From: Volvariella volvacea V23
Lineage: Eukaryota; Basidiomycota; Agaricomycetes; Agaricales; Pluteaceae
NCBI GenBank assembly: GCA_000349905.1
Contig: KB722754.1
Location: 564,824 to 628,823, forward strand
DNA length: 64,000 bases
Direction: 5' to 3'
Both the position numbers and the translations under genes were made by a program. Within the stretch, counting starts at the first letter, position 1. Each line of letters starts with the position of its first letter. A model generated the notes under the pieces. It worked only from the letters and a program-made list of their open reading frames with translations, did no database searches and was not told where the DNA came from. Positions 35,593 through 48,777 of the stretch are shown one piece after another.

Positions 35593-38500
35593 ATGCCTCC
35601 CGCCAGTGAAGGTCGGAAACCGCGACGCCTCTTCTCCTTCGATTCCATCAAATCTTCTGCAAATGCGCGCACCTCTGTCGACACAGACTCTTCACCCGTT
35701 AGCACCACTCCAAAGTCGTTGATCAACCCCGGCTCAAAGATGACACTGCTGCAAGAAGAGCCAGTTGACGACGCGAGCGTCCTATCTGTCGATGTACGTC
35801 AGTCCAGGAATTTGCAGGATGGAGACACGGACTCCTTGGACCTCCCAACAGCAGTACCTTTGAACGTTGATCGCATTGGTCGCTCATCTACCCCAGATCC
35901 ACCCTTACCTTCACCCTCGCGGGCGCGTTGGGAGCACCTTCGCCAACACGTTCTGCCAAACGTTTCCTTGTCCACATCCTCTTTGTCCACATCCTCTCCC
36001 GTCCCCTCTCCTGTTGGGCCTCGCCCCCAAACACCCAAGACTTCTCGCCTCGCACGCTTTGGCTTTCGTCAAGTAGCAGAGCACGTCCGTGACCTAAATG
36101 TGGATGATACGCGCAAATTCGGTTCAGATTTACGAAGAGCGGTCACACTCGCTCGCCAGACAGAGCCTCAGAAAGCGAGGGGGGACAAAGAAGCAACTAT
36201 TGGGCCATATCTCCCTTTCATGTCTACGGCATCTCTGGCATCTTCCAACACGCCAAATTCTTCCTCCAGTCAAGTAAATGTCAGCATCACCGGAAGAAGA
36301 CAGGAACCGCGACGGCAGTCCACGCACGACTTGACCATTCCAATAGGTCCAAGTTTAAAGCACTTGTATCAAACAATAGTGCATTACTCCACCCCAACGC
36401 CTGAGGGCTTCCTTTCAACTGCGTCAGTTCCAAACGAGGTGCAAGTGCTGGAAACCTTGTACATACCGTTTTCGTCCGTAGAAAATGGAAGTAAAGTAGA
36501 TGAAGAGCGTTGGTATGCGGTAGAAGCTTTTGGTATAATCTCAAAGACTTGGAATGCCCATGACGAGGTAAGTTTTTGCCACTTAAATCCAATGTAATGT
36601 ATTAAGGTATCATTACGACAGAATGTCTTCGTGGAACGATGCTTGTGGTGCTGCAAAGTTGCTGCCAACCCTTCACATCTTCGCAATCGGGTTTTAAAGT
36701 TCTTGTTTGACATTTTGGCGTCTTCGGAGGCTACAGCCCAGATAACAACTCCATTGGCTTATCAAACTGTATTGCAAGCGTTGTTTGCTACTCGTGCTAC
36801 TTTGAGCTTGCAGAATCAAGAGGAAGCACTGACACTAATTAACAAGATAATCACCCAAGTAAAAAGTGGTTCAGCATCTCAACTGGATACAATGACCATT
36901 GAGGCAGAGTACAGTGCTATATTCTTGGGGTCAGATAGACTGCAGGTCCTCAGGGATGCTATGACACTAGAAGCACTCACGCGGTGCCTAGCAAATTCTT
37001 CTACTGACCTGCAGACCTGGTTGCTGATGCACGAACTCGAAGTGGGTGCGAAGTTCTTATCGCCATGGCGGGCTATTCTAATGTCGCTCTCAGGCATACT
37101 GGCCAAAGCCGGACAAAAGTATCACAGCAAGCCCTTTACTAACGACCATTCGAACACGCGCCCTTAACTACTTTAGTCATGCTTCATTGCAGATGTCGAT
37201 GGGAACCGCTGTCTGGCCACTTCAGTCCTCGAAGATTCAGTACATCATACACATTCTCAAGACCCGTGCCATCCCAGATATAGATATTACTGGAGAAAAA
37301 CCAACCTCGGAAGCAAGGACTCACATCGTGAAATTCTTGTGGCGTTTGCTTGCACTTCCTGAAGGTGACTCGGCAAGGCAATGGGCAAGTATTGTGGTCT
37401 CTCAATGGTACCAAGTGTCCGCCGACTGGAAAGAAAGTTTAGAGGAAACGTTGAGACAGTTCGTAAGACTGGGTCATTGTATTGCATTCACCGCTTAATT
37501 GCGAGCTTTCCCAGATTGATATCTCTGATTGGCCTGTAATATTTGAGCTCCTGTTGTCCTTCATAAAGTCTATACCGGACGATGTGCAGAGACGATTGAT
37601 TGCTTTTTTACTACCTATTCTCAACGACGTGCGTACATCACATAAATACCCTGCTTGTCCCTAATCAGCCTCCCCTACAGCGATTAATCGATGACGCCCC
37701 TCCTTACCCTTGCCCACAACTCACGGAAGTCCTCGAAGCTATATCACACCGCTGTCCACAAGTTTTCTTCAAACCAGTCTTCTCATGCGCTGTCTCCGCC
37801 AAGGAGTATGTTGTAGTGAACCACTTATGCACCATAACAATTCTGGCGAAATTCTTACCGGACTTCTGGACGAGGGATCCAGAAATGGTCGCTGTTGCTA
37901 TAATGAGTGATATTGGAGGATCCCAACCACCGAAAACCTCCATCGATGACTCGCCATGGGGCGAGGCCAGGTTAGGCCAATCTGTTCTTCTGATTGAAGT
38001 GATTGGACAAGTTCAAGCCCTTCGCCACCTCAAGGAGAATGCTAATGTGGGTCTGCTCTGACATCCTCGAGATAATTAATAACTCAAATTCAAATGAAGA
38101 CAGAAGGACCCCCTGTTGAAGCACTCAAGTTTGTATTGGCTTTGGAGACTCGACTCGCAATTCTTCTTGAGGTTAGGGTAAGCAGCATTCATGGATATTG
38201 TCGTGTAATGGACATTCAACCCCCTTTTCAGGAAAAATCAACATTGATTCCATTATCTCAGAGGCTCTTATTTTGCATCCTCTTCCGTGAAATGCGGTTG
38301 CTAACACGGTCATTGAAACCGTAAGAATCTATCTGAGTGCTCACGCCTGTCTAATTCCCAGATTTCTGTAGAGCAATATGGCTTTCGAGAGTCGTCAAGT
38401 GGGTCCACGAATACTTCTCTTTTGATGACCTGGAGGACGAACCACAAAAAGAACTCCAAAAGTCCGTTGAGCAAGTGCAAACCCTTTACGAGGCGGCGAG

Positions 38501-41500
38501 AGATGGCACTAGGACTTCACAAAAGGTAGCTGATATAGTACTCGCTAAGTTCAGGACCTCATAGTATTCATGATTAGCGGAGAACTACGCTGCTATTTTC
38601 GCCTCGTGCGGATGAGGTATTCGATATAGGGAACAGTGGAGAGAAGCCAACAAGCGTCGCAGGCGTTCTATCGGAAAGGTCAACACTCTTGAACTCACTC
38701 AATAAAGGATTCTTTTCGAGAGCCGCGAAACTACTGGTTGTCGTTTCAAGCCTTCTCGCGCCTGAGGATTTTAAAAGTCTTGGCCGACACCTTTGGTATC
38801 ATGGCCTAAGCGAAGAGGATCCTTCACTGTATTCCGCTGTGAGTGGCAGTTTTTTCCTCTTTGCATGCTGCGAATACCCATGGAGTTGGGTCAGGTTTGC
38901 TTTATGATCATGCAATGTGCAGAAAAGGATCCACTGGACGTTCTGGCACTAATTGAGGTTGATTTACGCAGGTGAGTGAAAAATGTTCCTCAATTCCACT
39001 TTCACCCCCAGTTGACTGTAGTTCAGCTCTGATGATGAAACTCGACTCGAAGCTGTGCGGAAGGTCAGCATTTTGACAAACTGGCGTTTCCAGATACTCG
39101 GGCAGCACATCGCAGATCGTGCTCATAGACCTTTCAAGCTCACACGAAGCCCTCTACCCTTCGTAGCAACTGATGTAGGCTCTTCAAGCTATATTCTGGA
39201 AGAAGACCCAAGCGAGGTACGAGATAACATCCCTCTGGAGCTCCGAAAGCGCCTCGCGGAAATTGGTTGGGCCCAGGATGAATCGCCAGGTGATCGACAG
39301 CTCGAGTGGATAAAGACACCAATGTCATTACTACCCAGTCAACAGTTAGACAGGCTCGACCAGGGTGCCTCTGACGCGATGCTATCCGCACCTGGGCTAT
39401 CTACCTCCAACTCCCATAAGAATGAGACAGAGGATCCAGGGTTACTTCGAAGAAATTCAAGCAGCGGCGGGCCCATCCAAGTCGTCAAAAGACGAGCCGT
39501 CTTCGTACCAGGATTATCTACCATCTTCCTCCGCCTGTCCACCCTCCAGTCCGATCCCAATTATGCTGTGGCCTCCGCTACTCGAAGCACTCTCATGGAC
39601 CTCATGCGCAATGATCCTGCATTACTGGCAAGGCCAGTTCTGGATCTTTTCTCTGGGACTGATAAGAATATGCCTTTTGCCATCACTACTCTGCGTACTT
39701 TCCTTCATGTCCGTAAGGTGTTGCCCCCTTCGATGGCGCACTACATCTTCAACCACCTTGCTGGATTCCTGAAGACAGCTTCGCGTCAGTACGAAGTCCG
39801 GGATACACTACAGGACTACGCATACATTATCCCGATTCTTGCACAGCTGGTAAACCAGGTATCTGGAATGTCTTTGAGGGAGATTCGGCGCGCCAAGATT
39901 GATCCCTTGCTCATACCCACCGGCTCTCTTTGGTTTGGAGATGCGGCTCCTGCGGGTCCTATGTTCCCTCGGGGGTTCCAAGAATTCGATCCCTCACAAG
40001 GTATACCGCCAAGTGTCGTTGCGATCACTATCATTCGCTTGTCCCAGAATATGCTCTTCCTATCTATGCTGAAACGCAACCACCAAGACGTCCAGCTCAT
40101 CCGGAAGAACTTATCGAAATTTGCACTTCCATCTCTAGATCCATATCCATCTCAGCCCCCTTCACTTAGGGACTTTATTCCTGTAGAGACAGAGAGTAAG
40201 CGTAGCACTTCGACAGCGGAGGACAAATTGCGGGGGTTATCTTTGGTTCTGTCCAGAAGTTATATTTTGCTTATTGCCCAAGTCTTTCGGTCGATGTCTC
40301 GTCACCTGTCGGATCGGAACGAGTTAAGCATACTGGTAGATGGGCTCAACCGGATTCTCCTTGCCCACGGCTATGACATTGGCATCGTATCTCAAACCCT
40401 AATAGGTGAGTTGTCATAGACTGTATCCTGCCCTTGTCTAACTCATCCTTTCAGCGCTGATGGTCGCGAGCACTAGATTCCGTCGATTGTTCACAACTGG
40501 AGGTGGTTATACACTATTCATGCCGGCCTTAATTAAGATCTATACGGAGTCAGAAGACAACACGGGTATTCGAATGGCAATTGAATATGCTGCCAGCCGG
40601 TTCTATGCGTTGCACCAGGACGCTTTCGTTTTCCAAAGTATCGACATTATCTCATCCATGACCGTTATTCCCTCTTGTGATGCAAGCCGGCTAGCGCGAA
40701 GCGTCTATCAACTTTTCAACAGTTTACGGAATGGGTATCTACCTCATACCCCAGATGCTGCTGGCATCCACAATATCAATAAACTCCAAGAACGCGAGGC
40801 CCTCATTATGACAACTGCAGACGAAAAACCCCAGACATTCCTTGCATCTATACGCCGAAGCGATTCACAAGGACAAGGCGCGGTTCGTGTAGACCTTCCA
40901 GAAGAATATGAAGCCAATCGTTTGCCCATGGATAATTTCGTCAAGTTATTCCTCACAGTGATTGCACACAATCCCTCAATCCCTAGAGCCGAGCACTTCC
41001 TGCACTTATTCCGTCATTTGGTGCCCTTCATTTACCACGCATCCGCCTCAGCTAGATCTGTTCTACAAGAAGGGATCGGCGCCCTTACCATTGTACTAGC
41101 GCGTGCCCAACCCACCAAGGTGAAGGTCAGCGATGCGATGCAGACGAAATCATTTACGTCGGAGAAAGAAAGCATGGAAGCAAAATCTATGCGCTCCGAA
41201 CTGGGTGACCAGAAGGTGTCTAGTAATCTGCAATCTATGAAGCTCGATTTTCTGGCCTTGGCGATTGCCTTCATACGTGCAGGAGGACAACTCCCTCCAC
41301 CGACTACCCTCAAGGTCCTCGATTTTTTGAAGATTATGCTTCGTGATTCGCCCCGGGACATCGATGGCGACCTCTCCCAATTCGTGGCTGACTTGACTCG
41401 AACAACTCTTCTCCATCCGACACCACCCCCTTCAAAATTTGTGGTGGCTTTCCTTGGCATGATCGCTCCCGTAATGAATGTCTACGGCGTTACATTGGAT

Positions 41501-42958
41501 TTCACCGGTGTTTATGAGACTCTTACGGAGCTTTCTGTTAAGGCGGAGTACATCAATGACTCCGATTTTGCACAGGCTGTGGTAACAACTATATGTATGC
41601 CTGGCCTCGCTGCATGCGAGCAGGCTGCATCCGAGTCTATGTTGCTTACCATGCCCTCCCGGCGTGCTTTCGCCGCATTGCTAACTCGGGCCATCATGTT
41701 CCGAAGTGTGGACATCATTGGAGAGATCATAAAGCGGCCACCGTCCTACGAATACCTAATTGGTATTATCATGCCACTCGTGATGGGCATAAGGGGCCTT
41801 GAGGCGTTCTCTGTGGAAGTACGACCGGATTTCTATCGCAGAACTACTACGAGTGCTTGGATACGGTTACTTGACTACTCAATGATGGCATGCGACTCTG
41901 GACAACAGCTCGAAGAGCCCCTAAAGCAAGAGAAACGGAAGACGACAAGCTTAAAGGATTCGCAACAGTTTGTTATACCGACCTTAATGATCGCAATTCA
42001 ACTCATCAAACTCATTGTCTTGTATGCACAAGACGAGATTAACAACCTGCCTGGGGTGTGGAGCAGGATCTCAGCTCTCCTAAAGAGAGTCCTTGTGGAT
42101 GCCAACGGTTCCTTTGCATTTCAATTCCCAGATGTGTCGCCTTGGGCCTCCCCGCTTCCTTCTCCTCGCGGAAGCATGCAATTCGATCAATCATTTATGG
42201 CATCTATGCCAGCAAGCCCGCGTGCTGCCGGCCCTAACTTCAACTCCCCACGTATGATAGACTACGCATTCTGGTCACTTGCAGAGATGCTATGCGCATA
42301 TAGGTCCCCGCTAATGGTACAAATGCGGTTATTCTTGATGACGCGAATTGTAGCCCTTGATGAAAAGCTCCTCGACCAACCTAATCTACTCCCCTCCTCT
42401 CCCAACAGTCGCCGTGTCTCCAAGTCCGTTTTCTCAAAGCCACGACGTCGTCATTCCATGACACCTTCTCCTAATATTTCGCCTAAATTAGTACCATCCC
42501 TCTCATTGCCATTTTCCCAAGAAAGCGTTCCTCTCACGGAGGCACATGCGCGAAAACCAGGTTATCAGTACTCTCCCGGACCATCCTCGCCGAGACTAGA
42601 TGGCTTCGCAGGACCACGTATTATTCATCTCGGACCAGTATCCAATCCAGCTGCATTTAGACCGTCCTTGTCTCCCGGTGGTCCAAACGATTCCATCGCC
42701 ATGGCTAAGAGCGTCAAGATCAAATCGATGACCTTGAATGAAGCCACATATCACCGAATACGCTTAGTGCAGGCATATTTTGGTTATAGTACCCTTCTTC
42801 CATTGCCCCCTAATGTTGAGGACCAAGTCAGCATGACCAACTGGACCAGATACCAGGCCGTTCGGACACTTAACCAGGAAACAAAGGACCTGATGGAAGA
42901 GTTTGAAGTATCTTATCATGATAGCTCCGAGGATATGGTTGTCGTAGAACCCAAATAG
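35593..42958 (+). CDS. giant UNC80-like helical-repeat protein
   Basis: A single gene of about a dozen exons, coding roughly 2,200-2,300 residues. The ATG at 35593 (MPPASEGRKPRRLFSFDSIK) is preferred; there is no upstream in-frame ATG. Early exons are 35593-36567, 36622-37118, 37177-37462 and 37515-37629. Two long exons end the gene (about 39025-40408 and 40456-42958). The N-terminus is Ser/Pro-rich and disordered; the body is alpha-helical, HEAT/ARM-like. The segment around 39050-39180 (RKVSILTNWRFQILGQHIAD, RAHRPFKLTRSPLPFVATD) resembles the conserved C-terminal domain of UNC80, the scaffold of the NALCN sodium-leak channel. Fungal homologs are thought to work with the Cch1/Mid1 calcium channel. 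The ending is EDMVVVEPK. The UNC80 assignment is from remembered family features, so it is moderate; the gene model is strong. Confidence 0.65.
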
Positions 42959-43109
42959 ACTGAGTGTATTATATGGATTGTACTTATAGACGTGGAGTCA
43001 TGACTTGTAATCTACAATATACAATAATGATATTGTTTAGACAAGTTCCTGGGTATTGGTCCACGTCATTAACAACCTGGATATGTGCACAAGCAAGTAG
43101 GGTCCTGTG

Positions 43110-44778
43110 TTACATTAACGACATGAGGACAAGTATTGCGCCAACCACCATCGTTGTACTTTGAAAGGAGAATGTTACACGAGTCAAGCCAGCGCCATTC
43201 AGCAAGGTGCTGGCATTAGTGAAAGCGACAGAGGGATTCACTGTCGTGTTGCTACTATAAATGTACCCTGTCATATTCGGTCCTGGGCGTTGCGGATCAG
43301 CACATCTAATGGTGACGGATTGGACCAAAGCATAGAATTGGCCAGCGGCTTGATAATCAGGATCATTCCAATTAATCATTCCTAAAGAAATCAGTCGTTG
43401 AGCATCTTATCAACAGGGGCTGGTATTTGTTTCTCACCTCCTGCCCATTCAACAGTGCCGGGGGGATAGGCACCAGTACCAGCGGGCCACAGCCTAACAA
43501 ACCTTAAGGCCACAGTTGATGTAGAGCAGCATGTACAACTTACGAGAGTTGGATGCGCGATGGGGTATTGGGATAACGGTTGACACCGCCTTCGTTATAA
43601 TCAGATGCTTGGACCGTACGAACAACGTTGCCATCAATCGCGAATATCAGTTGATCGGGTTGCCAGTCAATCTATAGGGCCTTGAGGGACATTCCAACGG
43701 TAAAGCAGAAAAACACTGACGGTATAATCGTGATAGTTGCCGAAAGTGTCAGGAAGGTTACCATGAATAGCACCAGCAGTTTGCTCAGCTGCATATGCAA
43801 ATTTGGTATGAGCTGATACCACATATATCATGACAATGCGCACGTACGGATGACACCTTGCCAGAAGAAGTTGGATTGGGCCTCGGTGGTTGCAGCACCA
43901 GGAAATTCCCAGTCGATCTCATCCTTGATATCACTCATGGTGATGAACGCTGTAACAACGCCTGCCCATCTTCCGGTCTTGACTGGAGATTTTTCCCGGG
44001 TATTGAGTAGGCCCCAGACAGTGATGAATGAAGCTACTCACGCCGAGCAGTGATAGACCCATAATGGACATACCGAGTGGACGAAATTCGAGTGCCACCA
44101 TTCTCCTCCGTCAGAATAAGCACCAATTCTCCTCCTGATGAGTTTGTGTTCATGATGTTGCCCTTCTCTACGATCCAGTCTTCACCAATACAATTCAGCT
44201 AATTTAACCCTTCTAGAGCTAAGCGAAACCAACCGTAGGCAGTCACATTCCCATCGAAGAAGGTGGAATTTGTGAGAATTCGAGAGTTATCCCTAAAAAC
44301 GTGCTATTAAAGCGCATATATTGAGCCCAGACGCCCCAGTTACGACGACGAGATTAGGGATGCTGTTATCAGCAATCATACATACCTCTGCATCCTGGCA
44401 AAGAGGATTTGGCTTGCAGGAGTCCAGAGCATGCGATGCGAGGGGATTACAGCCCCCTAGACAGAACTGAAAGTGGACGATCTCGTAACTCGGTGCCCAA
44501 GTGGGTAAGAATGTGACGTACGTGTTCCCGTCCGCAAAACCCAAACTCGCCTAAAGTGGAGTCCCCACGTCAATTCTAATTCCACCCTGTGTTACAAAGA
44601 TCACCTACTGCAACACGGATAGGCAGCAGGACATGGGTTGGTGGTGTTGCTGCGCAGTGATTAGGTCATGGAATCGGTTTATTGCAGAATAGGTAACAGC
44701 TTACCAGGTCGTAGCTTGTACGCCTGTTGCGAACAGACCGATGGCTACAGAAAGGACAGAAAGCAAGCAAGCTCGCAT
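43110..44778 (-). CDS. CRH-like GH16 transglycosylase, GPI-anchored
   Basis: Crh/Utr2-type enzyme that transfers chitin chains onto beta-glucan in the cell wall. The start ATG (44776-44778) opens a signal peptide (MRACLLSVLSVAIGLFATGV). A Cys-rich chitin-binding-like module follows (CNTNPCPAAYPCCSEFGFCG, then FCLGGCNPLASHALDSCKPN). The GH16 catalytic motif is the E-I-D-W-E stretch within KDEIDWEFPG (rc of about 43906-43935), with the nucleophile Glu, Asp and acid/base Glu all present. Downstream are NLPDTFGNYHDYTIDWQPDQ and WAGGMINWNDPDYQAAGQFY. The C-terminus is Ser/Thr/Asn-rich and ends in a hydrophobic tail (TMVVGAILVLMSLM), a typical GPI-attachment signal. About ten exons with short introns. 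It should act at the outer plasma membrane face and wall. It lies 151 bp beyond the giant gene, tail to tail. Confidence 0.9.
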
Positions 44779-45151
44779 GGAAGGAGTGAAATTGGGAAAG
44801 AGTGTATGGAACAATGAGAGTTGCAGTCAAACCTGCGCTAGTGTAGTTGATTGGCAGTCTTGGATACTTTCTTGGTCGCAAATTCCCGCTTTTCGGTTAT
44901 GCTTCGATTCACTTCTCGGCGAATCTTACCCATTTGATTTGATTTACAACATTGTCTTGTCTATTTGACCCGACATATAATACAATAGCCTCATTCACCA
45001 TTAAAAATGATACTAGCTTATGAAGCCATTCACCACACTTTTCATTCCACTAAGTGCGATGATAGCCCGGGATCGTAAGAAATAGCAATAAAGAGTCTCG
45101 AACAAGGAAGGGGTTGCGCGGCGGTGAGAAAGTGGTCGACACGAAAGTATA
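44779..45151. promoter_or_regulatory. upstream region of the CRH-like gene
   Basis: About 370 bp: promoter of the minus-strand CRH-like gene and the 3' flank of the RRM gene. No strong TATA box was seen on the minus strand. Confidence 0.35.
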
Positions 45152-46706
45152 TTACATGTGAGAGAAGTTATTCCATCTTGTATTTGCTAGCTTGAATCGA
45201 GATAGGCTTGCAGAACGAACGGCGTTGAGCGAATCGTGGGCCTGGTTCCAGGCATGAAGGTGTCCCGCGTTGCATAGTGTAATGTCGGAAGCATTCGAAT
45301 GACAAGCAGGTGATCCTAAGAGCAGTGAATGTTGAGCAGCGTGGAGCGTGGAGATATTTGTGTTGTTGAGTATCCGGTGGGCATCGACGACGAGTGGGGT
45401 TCCATGGAGCGAAGTCGCCAGCCTTGCGTAGCAAACCTCGATTTGAGCTTCGCCGTAGCATTGCCCTTGTAAGTTTTGTTTTGCTTCTTGTGCAATGATA
45501 GCTGATTCGTATTGGACCAACACTGTAAGCAATCCTTGTGTGGATTTTTGCAAAATTTCGAGTCTAGTGATCTGACCAAAGGGGTAAAAGAGCGGCAAAA
45601 GATCTTGGGCTTGAGAGAAGAACAAAGCCGGTAGGTTCGTCACAAGTAAAGTCGACGTTGGCGTTAGACTAGGAGTAATGGAAGATAGGTCGTGCTCAGA
45701 AGCCCCGATTGAAGTATCAGAAGAGTTAGCACTGGGATGTTCATCGTCCAAGTTGGCCCCCAGTGAGTGTTCCCGGGGCACCCTAGGTTCGAGAAGCATT
45801 GCACGATCCCCACCATCGAGAAAACCTTAACGCATTATCGTGAACAGGTTATACACTTCTAAGTAAGGCAATCACTCGCCTTGAGAACGTTGAACGACAG
45901 CCCAAGAGATATCAAGAGTATGTCCCCTTTCACAGCATTAGTATTGGTTGGTATATCACCAAATACGACTCCTACTTCAGCTGTGTGCGGGTAAGCGCCG
46001 ACATCGCATTTTTAGCCTCTTCGTGTGTGGACATCACAACAAAACCTCGACGGCGAGATGAGTTGTCCACGGTAGCGAGTATGACAGAGTGGGTAACGAC
46101 GCCGTATCTTGAGAATAGCGCCGTGAATTCTGACCTACTGACCGTCTATAATGCATACTTAGAGAAAGTGATCACCATACTTGGTAAGTGCGAAAGGTAA
46201 TCCCAGAACGTAAAGATTTCGACGGTTATCCGAGCGGCGCTCCGTTGTGGGCGTAAGCTGAGGTGCGGTAGCTGGTGCTACAATCCTGGGAACATTGAGC
46301 AGATAAAGATGGTATATGCGCTTCCATATGGCTCTGTACGTACAGTGGAACGCCGGAAATCGTATACCCGGACATGCAGAGAGCCTTCCTGGAATTCCGT
46401 TGCAAGATGGGACTAACTCGCAGGTGGCATATATGACGTACTTTGCAGACTCATGAGAGAAGAATGTGATTTCAAGGTACTTTCCGGAGGAGTCTTGCTT
46501 ATCCTGAAAGCTGCGAACATCACCTATGGCTATCCGATGAGAGGAGGCAGAACGGCTATCCCGCTGTGCACATTACCAATGAGAGTGTTAAAGAGATCAA
46601 TTATTTTATGTCGTGCTGTCGTTGATTGAATTAGGCGGGTCCCTTAGGGGTTACTTGGCGGTGTCCCACCTTGCATGGAAAGATGGTCGACTCTAACGGC
46701 GTGCAT
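45152..46706 (-). CDS. RNA-binding protein with several RRM domains (start uncertain)
   Basis: A minus-strand gene with at least three RRM-like modules. The first is built over an intron: MHAVRVDHLSMQGG, then TRHKIIDLFNTLIGDVRSFQ and SGKYLEITFFSHESAK. The second is the clearest: RNLYVLGLPFALTK (RNP2), SRSEFTALFSRYGVVTHSVI, then SRRRGFVVMSTHEEAKNAMS (RNP1-like). The third, in the last exon, is TLLVTNLPALFFSQAQDLLP, LFYPFGQITRLEILQ and QGQCYGEAQIEVCYA. The C-terminal quarter is Asn/His/Ser-rich. It resembles an Agaricomycete RRM family without a firm name. The stop is at 45152. The start is taken as the ATG 46704-46706; an in-frame upstream exon cannot be excluded because the reading frame stays open through a CAG acceptor a few codons earlier. 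It is divergent from the RAD51C-like gene across 228 bp. Confidence 0.7.
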
Positions 46707-46934
46707 AAGACCGTGATTTTTGTAGGCGCTGTTTGCTGAAAGGAAAGGCATAGTGTAATGAGAAGCGAGACCAGCGAGCTAAACAAGAAATTCCGTCCAG
46801 TAGTCCAAGAAAGCAAGAAAGCAAGGCAGAATGACGATGCTGAGCCCCCCTGAATTAAATACAAATAGATTTGGTAATCTTGTCCCACGCCTCTAATCGT
46901 GATCGAGAGCGGAAGTAACTAAAATCCGGTAATC

Positions 46935-48266
46935 ATGTCCCGAGTACCAGCGAGACCAATAACCTCTCTTGCAGGGATATCCCAGCAGACCGTCCGTGCC
47001 TTGACTACTAATGGATACGAGTCGATCCGCGATTTGCAATCTTTGACCGAGGAAATCCTTATCCAAGGTCGGCCTTGTATTCTGAGTGCCACAGGCCGAT
47101 AATTGAGCTGTGCTTCACATAGAACTCAAAATACCGGCGACAGATGTAGAACGCATACTGGCTGTGACACGTAAATCGTCAACTCCCTCCACATTCTCTC
47201 AGACACAATCCGCCGCTTCTATTGTGAAGGGACACACCACCTTTACGACCCGCTTTCCCTCGGTGGACAAGCTACTTAGTGGCGGCGTAACACGGGGTTG
47301 CATGCTCGAGCTATCAGGTCCACCGGGTACCGTCAAGGAACAGATCGCCAGAAATGTTGCTGTAGCGTTTCTCGAAGCCCAAGAGCGCGTTCTGTGGATT
47401 AGTAAATATGGAAGCACCACACAGCTCAAGTGGCTCACCCCTATTTCAGATTTTTTGAATATGACAAGCCCGTTCAGTCTTCACACAGAATTCGAGGGTA
47501 CGTTAATCACAAAATCTCCTATCAATTTTCCTTCCCGACACGCGCAACGCCACATCAATTCCTCAGGTTCCGCTCATGTTCCTCGAAGTTTTGAGGACCT
47601 CGTGATGCATCTGAACATCCACACATTGGCTGATACGATGTCCCTATTCCATCATCTCCCTTCTTTAATTACGGCACATGGCAAAGTTAGTTCCTTTTTC
47701 TTTAATTTCACGGTTGGCCACAGCAATATTTTTTCAGGTATCCCTCCTCGTCCTGAGCTCGATCCACTCCCCATTCCAACCCTCATCAGGGCTTAGCACC
47801 GCTGCCAAGGTGGCTTCGTTGCAAAAGCTAAAGCAAATTTTGGCTTCAATGATGACACAGAATAATTTGACGGTACGCCCTTCCTCCCATATCCAAGTCA
47901 AAATCATATGACACCACCTCCAGGTAGTCTCAACGTCTCAGCTTTCAACTAAACTACAGAATGCCGACGGGTCTCCCGCCACATTTGATACAGGTGCCAA
48001 GGGCATTATGGTGCCACAACTAGGTCGGCTCCGATGCGTTCGCCTATCCTCCTTAATATTAAATGACGGTACTCTTCAGGCCCATCGTACCTTCCCGCTG
48101 GACGTGCTTATCAAATTATCATCGTCCCCACCAGTCGCCAATCAGGGTACGTACACAACTGGGCTTAACGTTCCAATGCTCAATTATACTTAGGTTTGTA
48201 AAGCTGTTGTCATCGCCGACCAGAACACCGGGACAGGCAACGGTAGAGCCCTACGAATTAGCCTGA
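46935..48266 (+). CDS. RAD51C-like recombinase paralog with degenerate Walker motifs
   Basis: A RecA/RAD51-family protein resembling the RAD51C branch, which supports homologous recombination. The start ATG at 46935 opens an N-terminal helix-hairpin-helix (LAGISQQTVRALTTNGYESI, IQELKIPATDVERILAVTRK). The RecA core follows: FPSVDKLLSGGVTRGCMLEL. The Walker A position reads GPPGTVKEQ (47317-47340) rather than G-x4-GK-T/S. The Walker B position reads VSLLVLSSIHSPF (from 47738), with Ser where Asp is expected. The core ends with VVSTSQLSTKLQNADGSPAT, equivalent to the NQMTTK region, and PSYLPAGRAYQIIIVPTSRQ. Eight or so exons; the final one ends EPYELA with TGA at 48264-48266. It may be a structural subunit rather than an active ATPase; whether this is family-wide cannot be seen here. 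Confidence 0.75.
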
Positions 48267-48777
48267 TTCTCCGCTTTACCTCATCCAGTTCCTAACGGCT
48301 GCAATTGTACATGTGCAAAAGAAAGGGATTTCAATCCTTCCGTGATGCAACGGAATTGAGATGTTTACCCTATACTGAGAACAACGACATACGAGATACT
48401 CCCAGCCAATCAAGGACTATCGCCGTCGGTCAATCATTCATTCTGATTCAGTTGGGAGTTAGGAGTAGCCCAAACCTTAGTTACGATGATGATGGCACTC
48501 GCCCAATGAATCAATACACTCGTCTTGACCGTGGGTAGCATCTTTGACATATTCAGTCGCCCAACCCAGCGTGTTTCCAATTCAGGTACATTTAAATTTT
48601 GGCTCGTGTACTTGTGTGCTCCTATGGGTGCCCCGGAATTCTGCTTTCTATTTATGAAAGGAGTTCCGTGCGCTAGAGCCGATAGATAAAATCTGACAGA
48701 TTGTTAGACATTCCCGCACGCTCATCTTTACTCGGGGCTTTCCCATTCCCTCAGCCAGTTGTCATAAAAGGTCTAAA
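48267..48777. other. intergenic region upstream of the alpha/beta hydrolase
   Basis: About 510 bp with no recognised gene; short frames only. It contains the promoter of the hydrolase gene. Confidence 0.4.
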
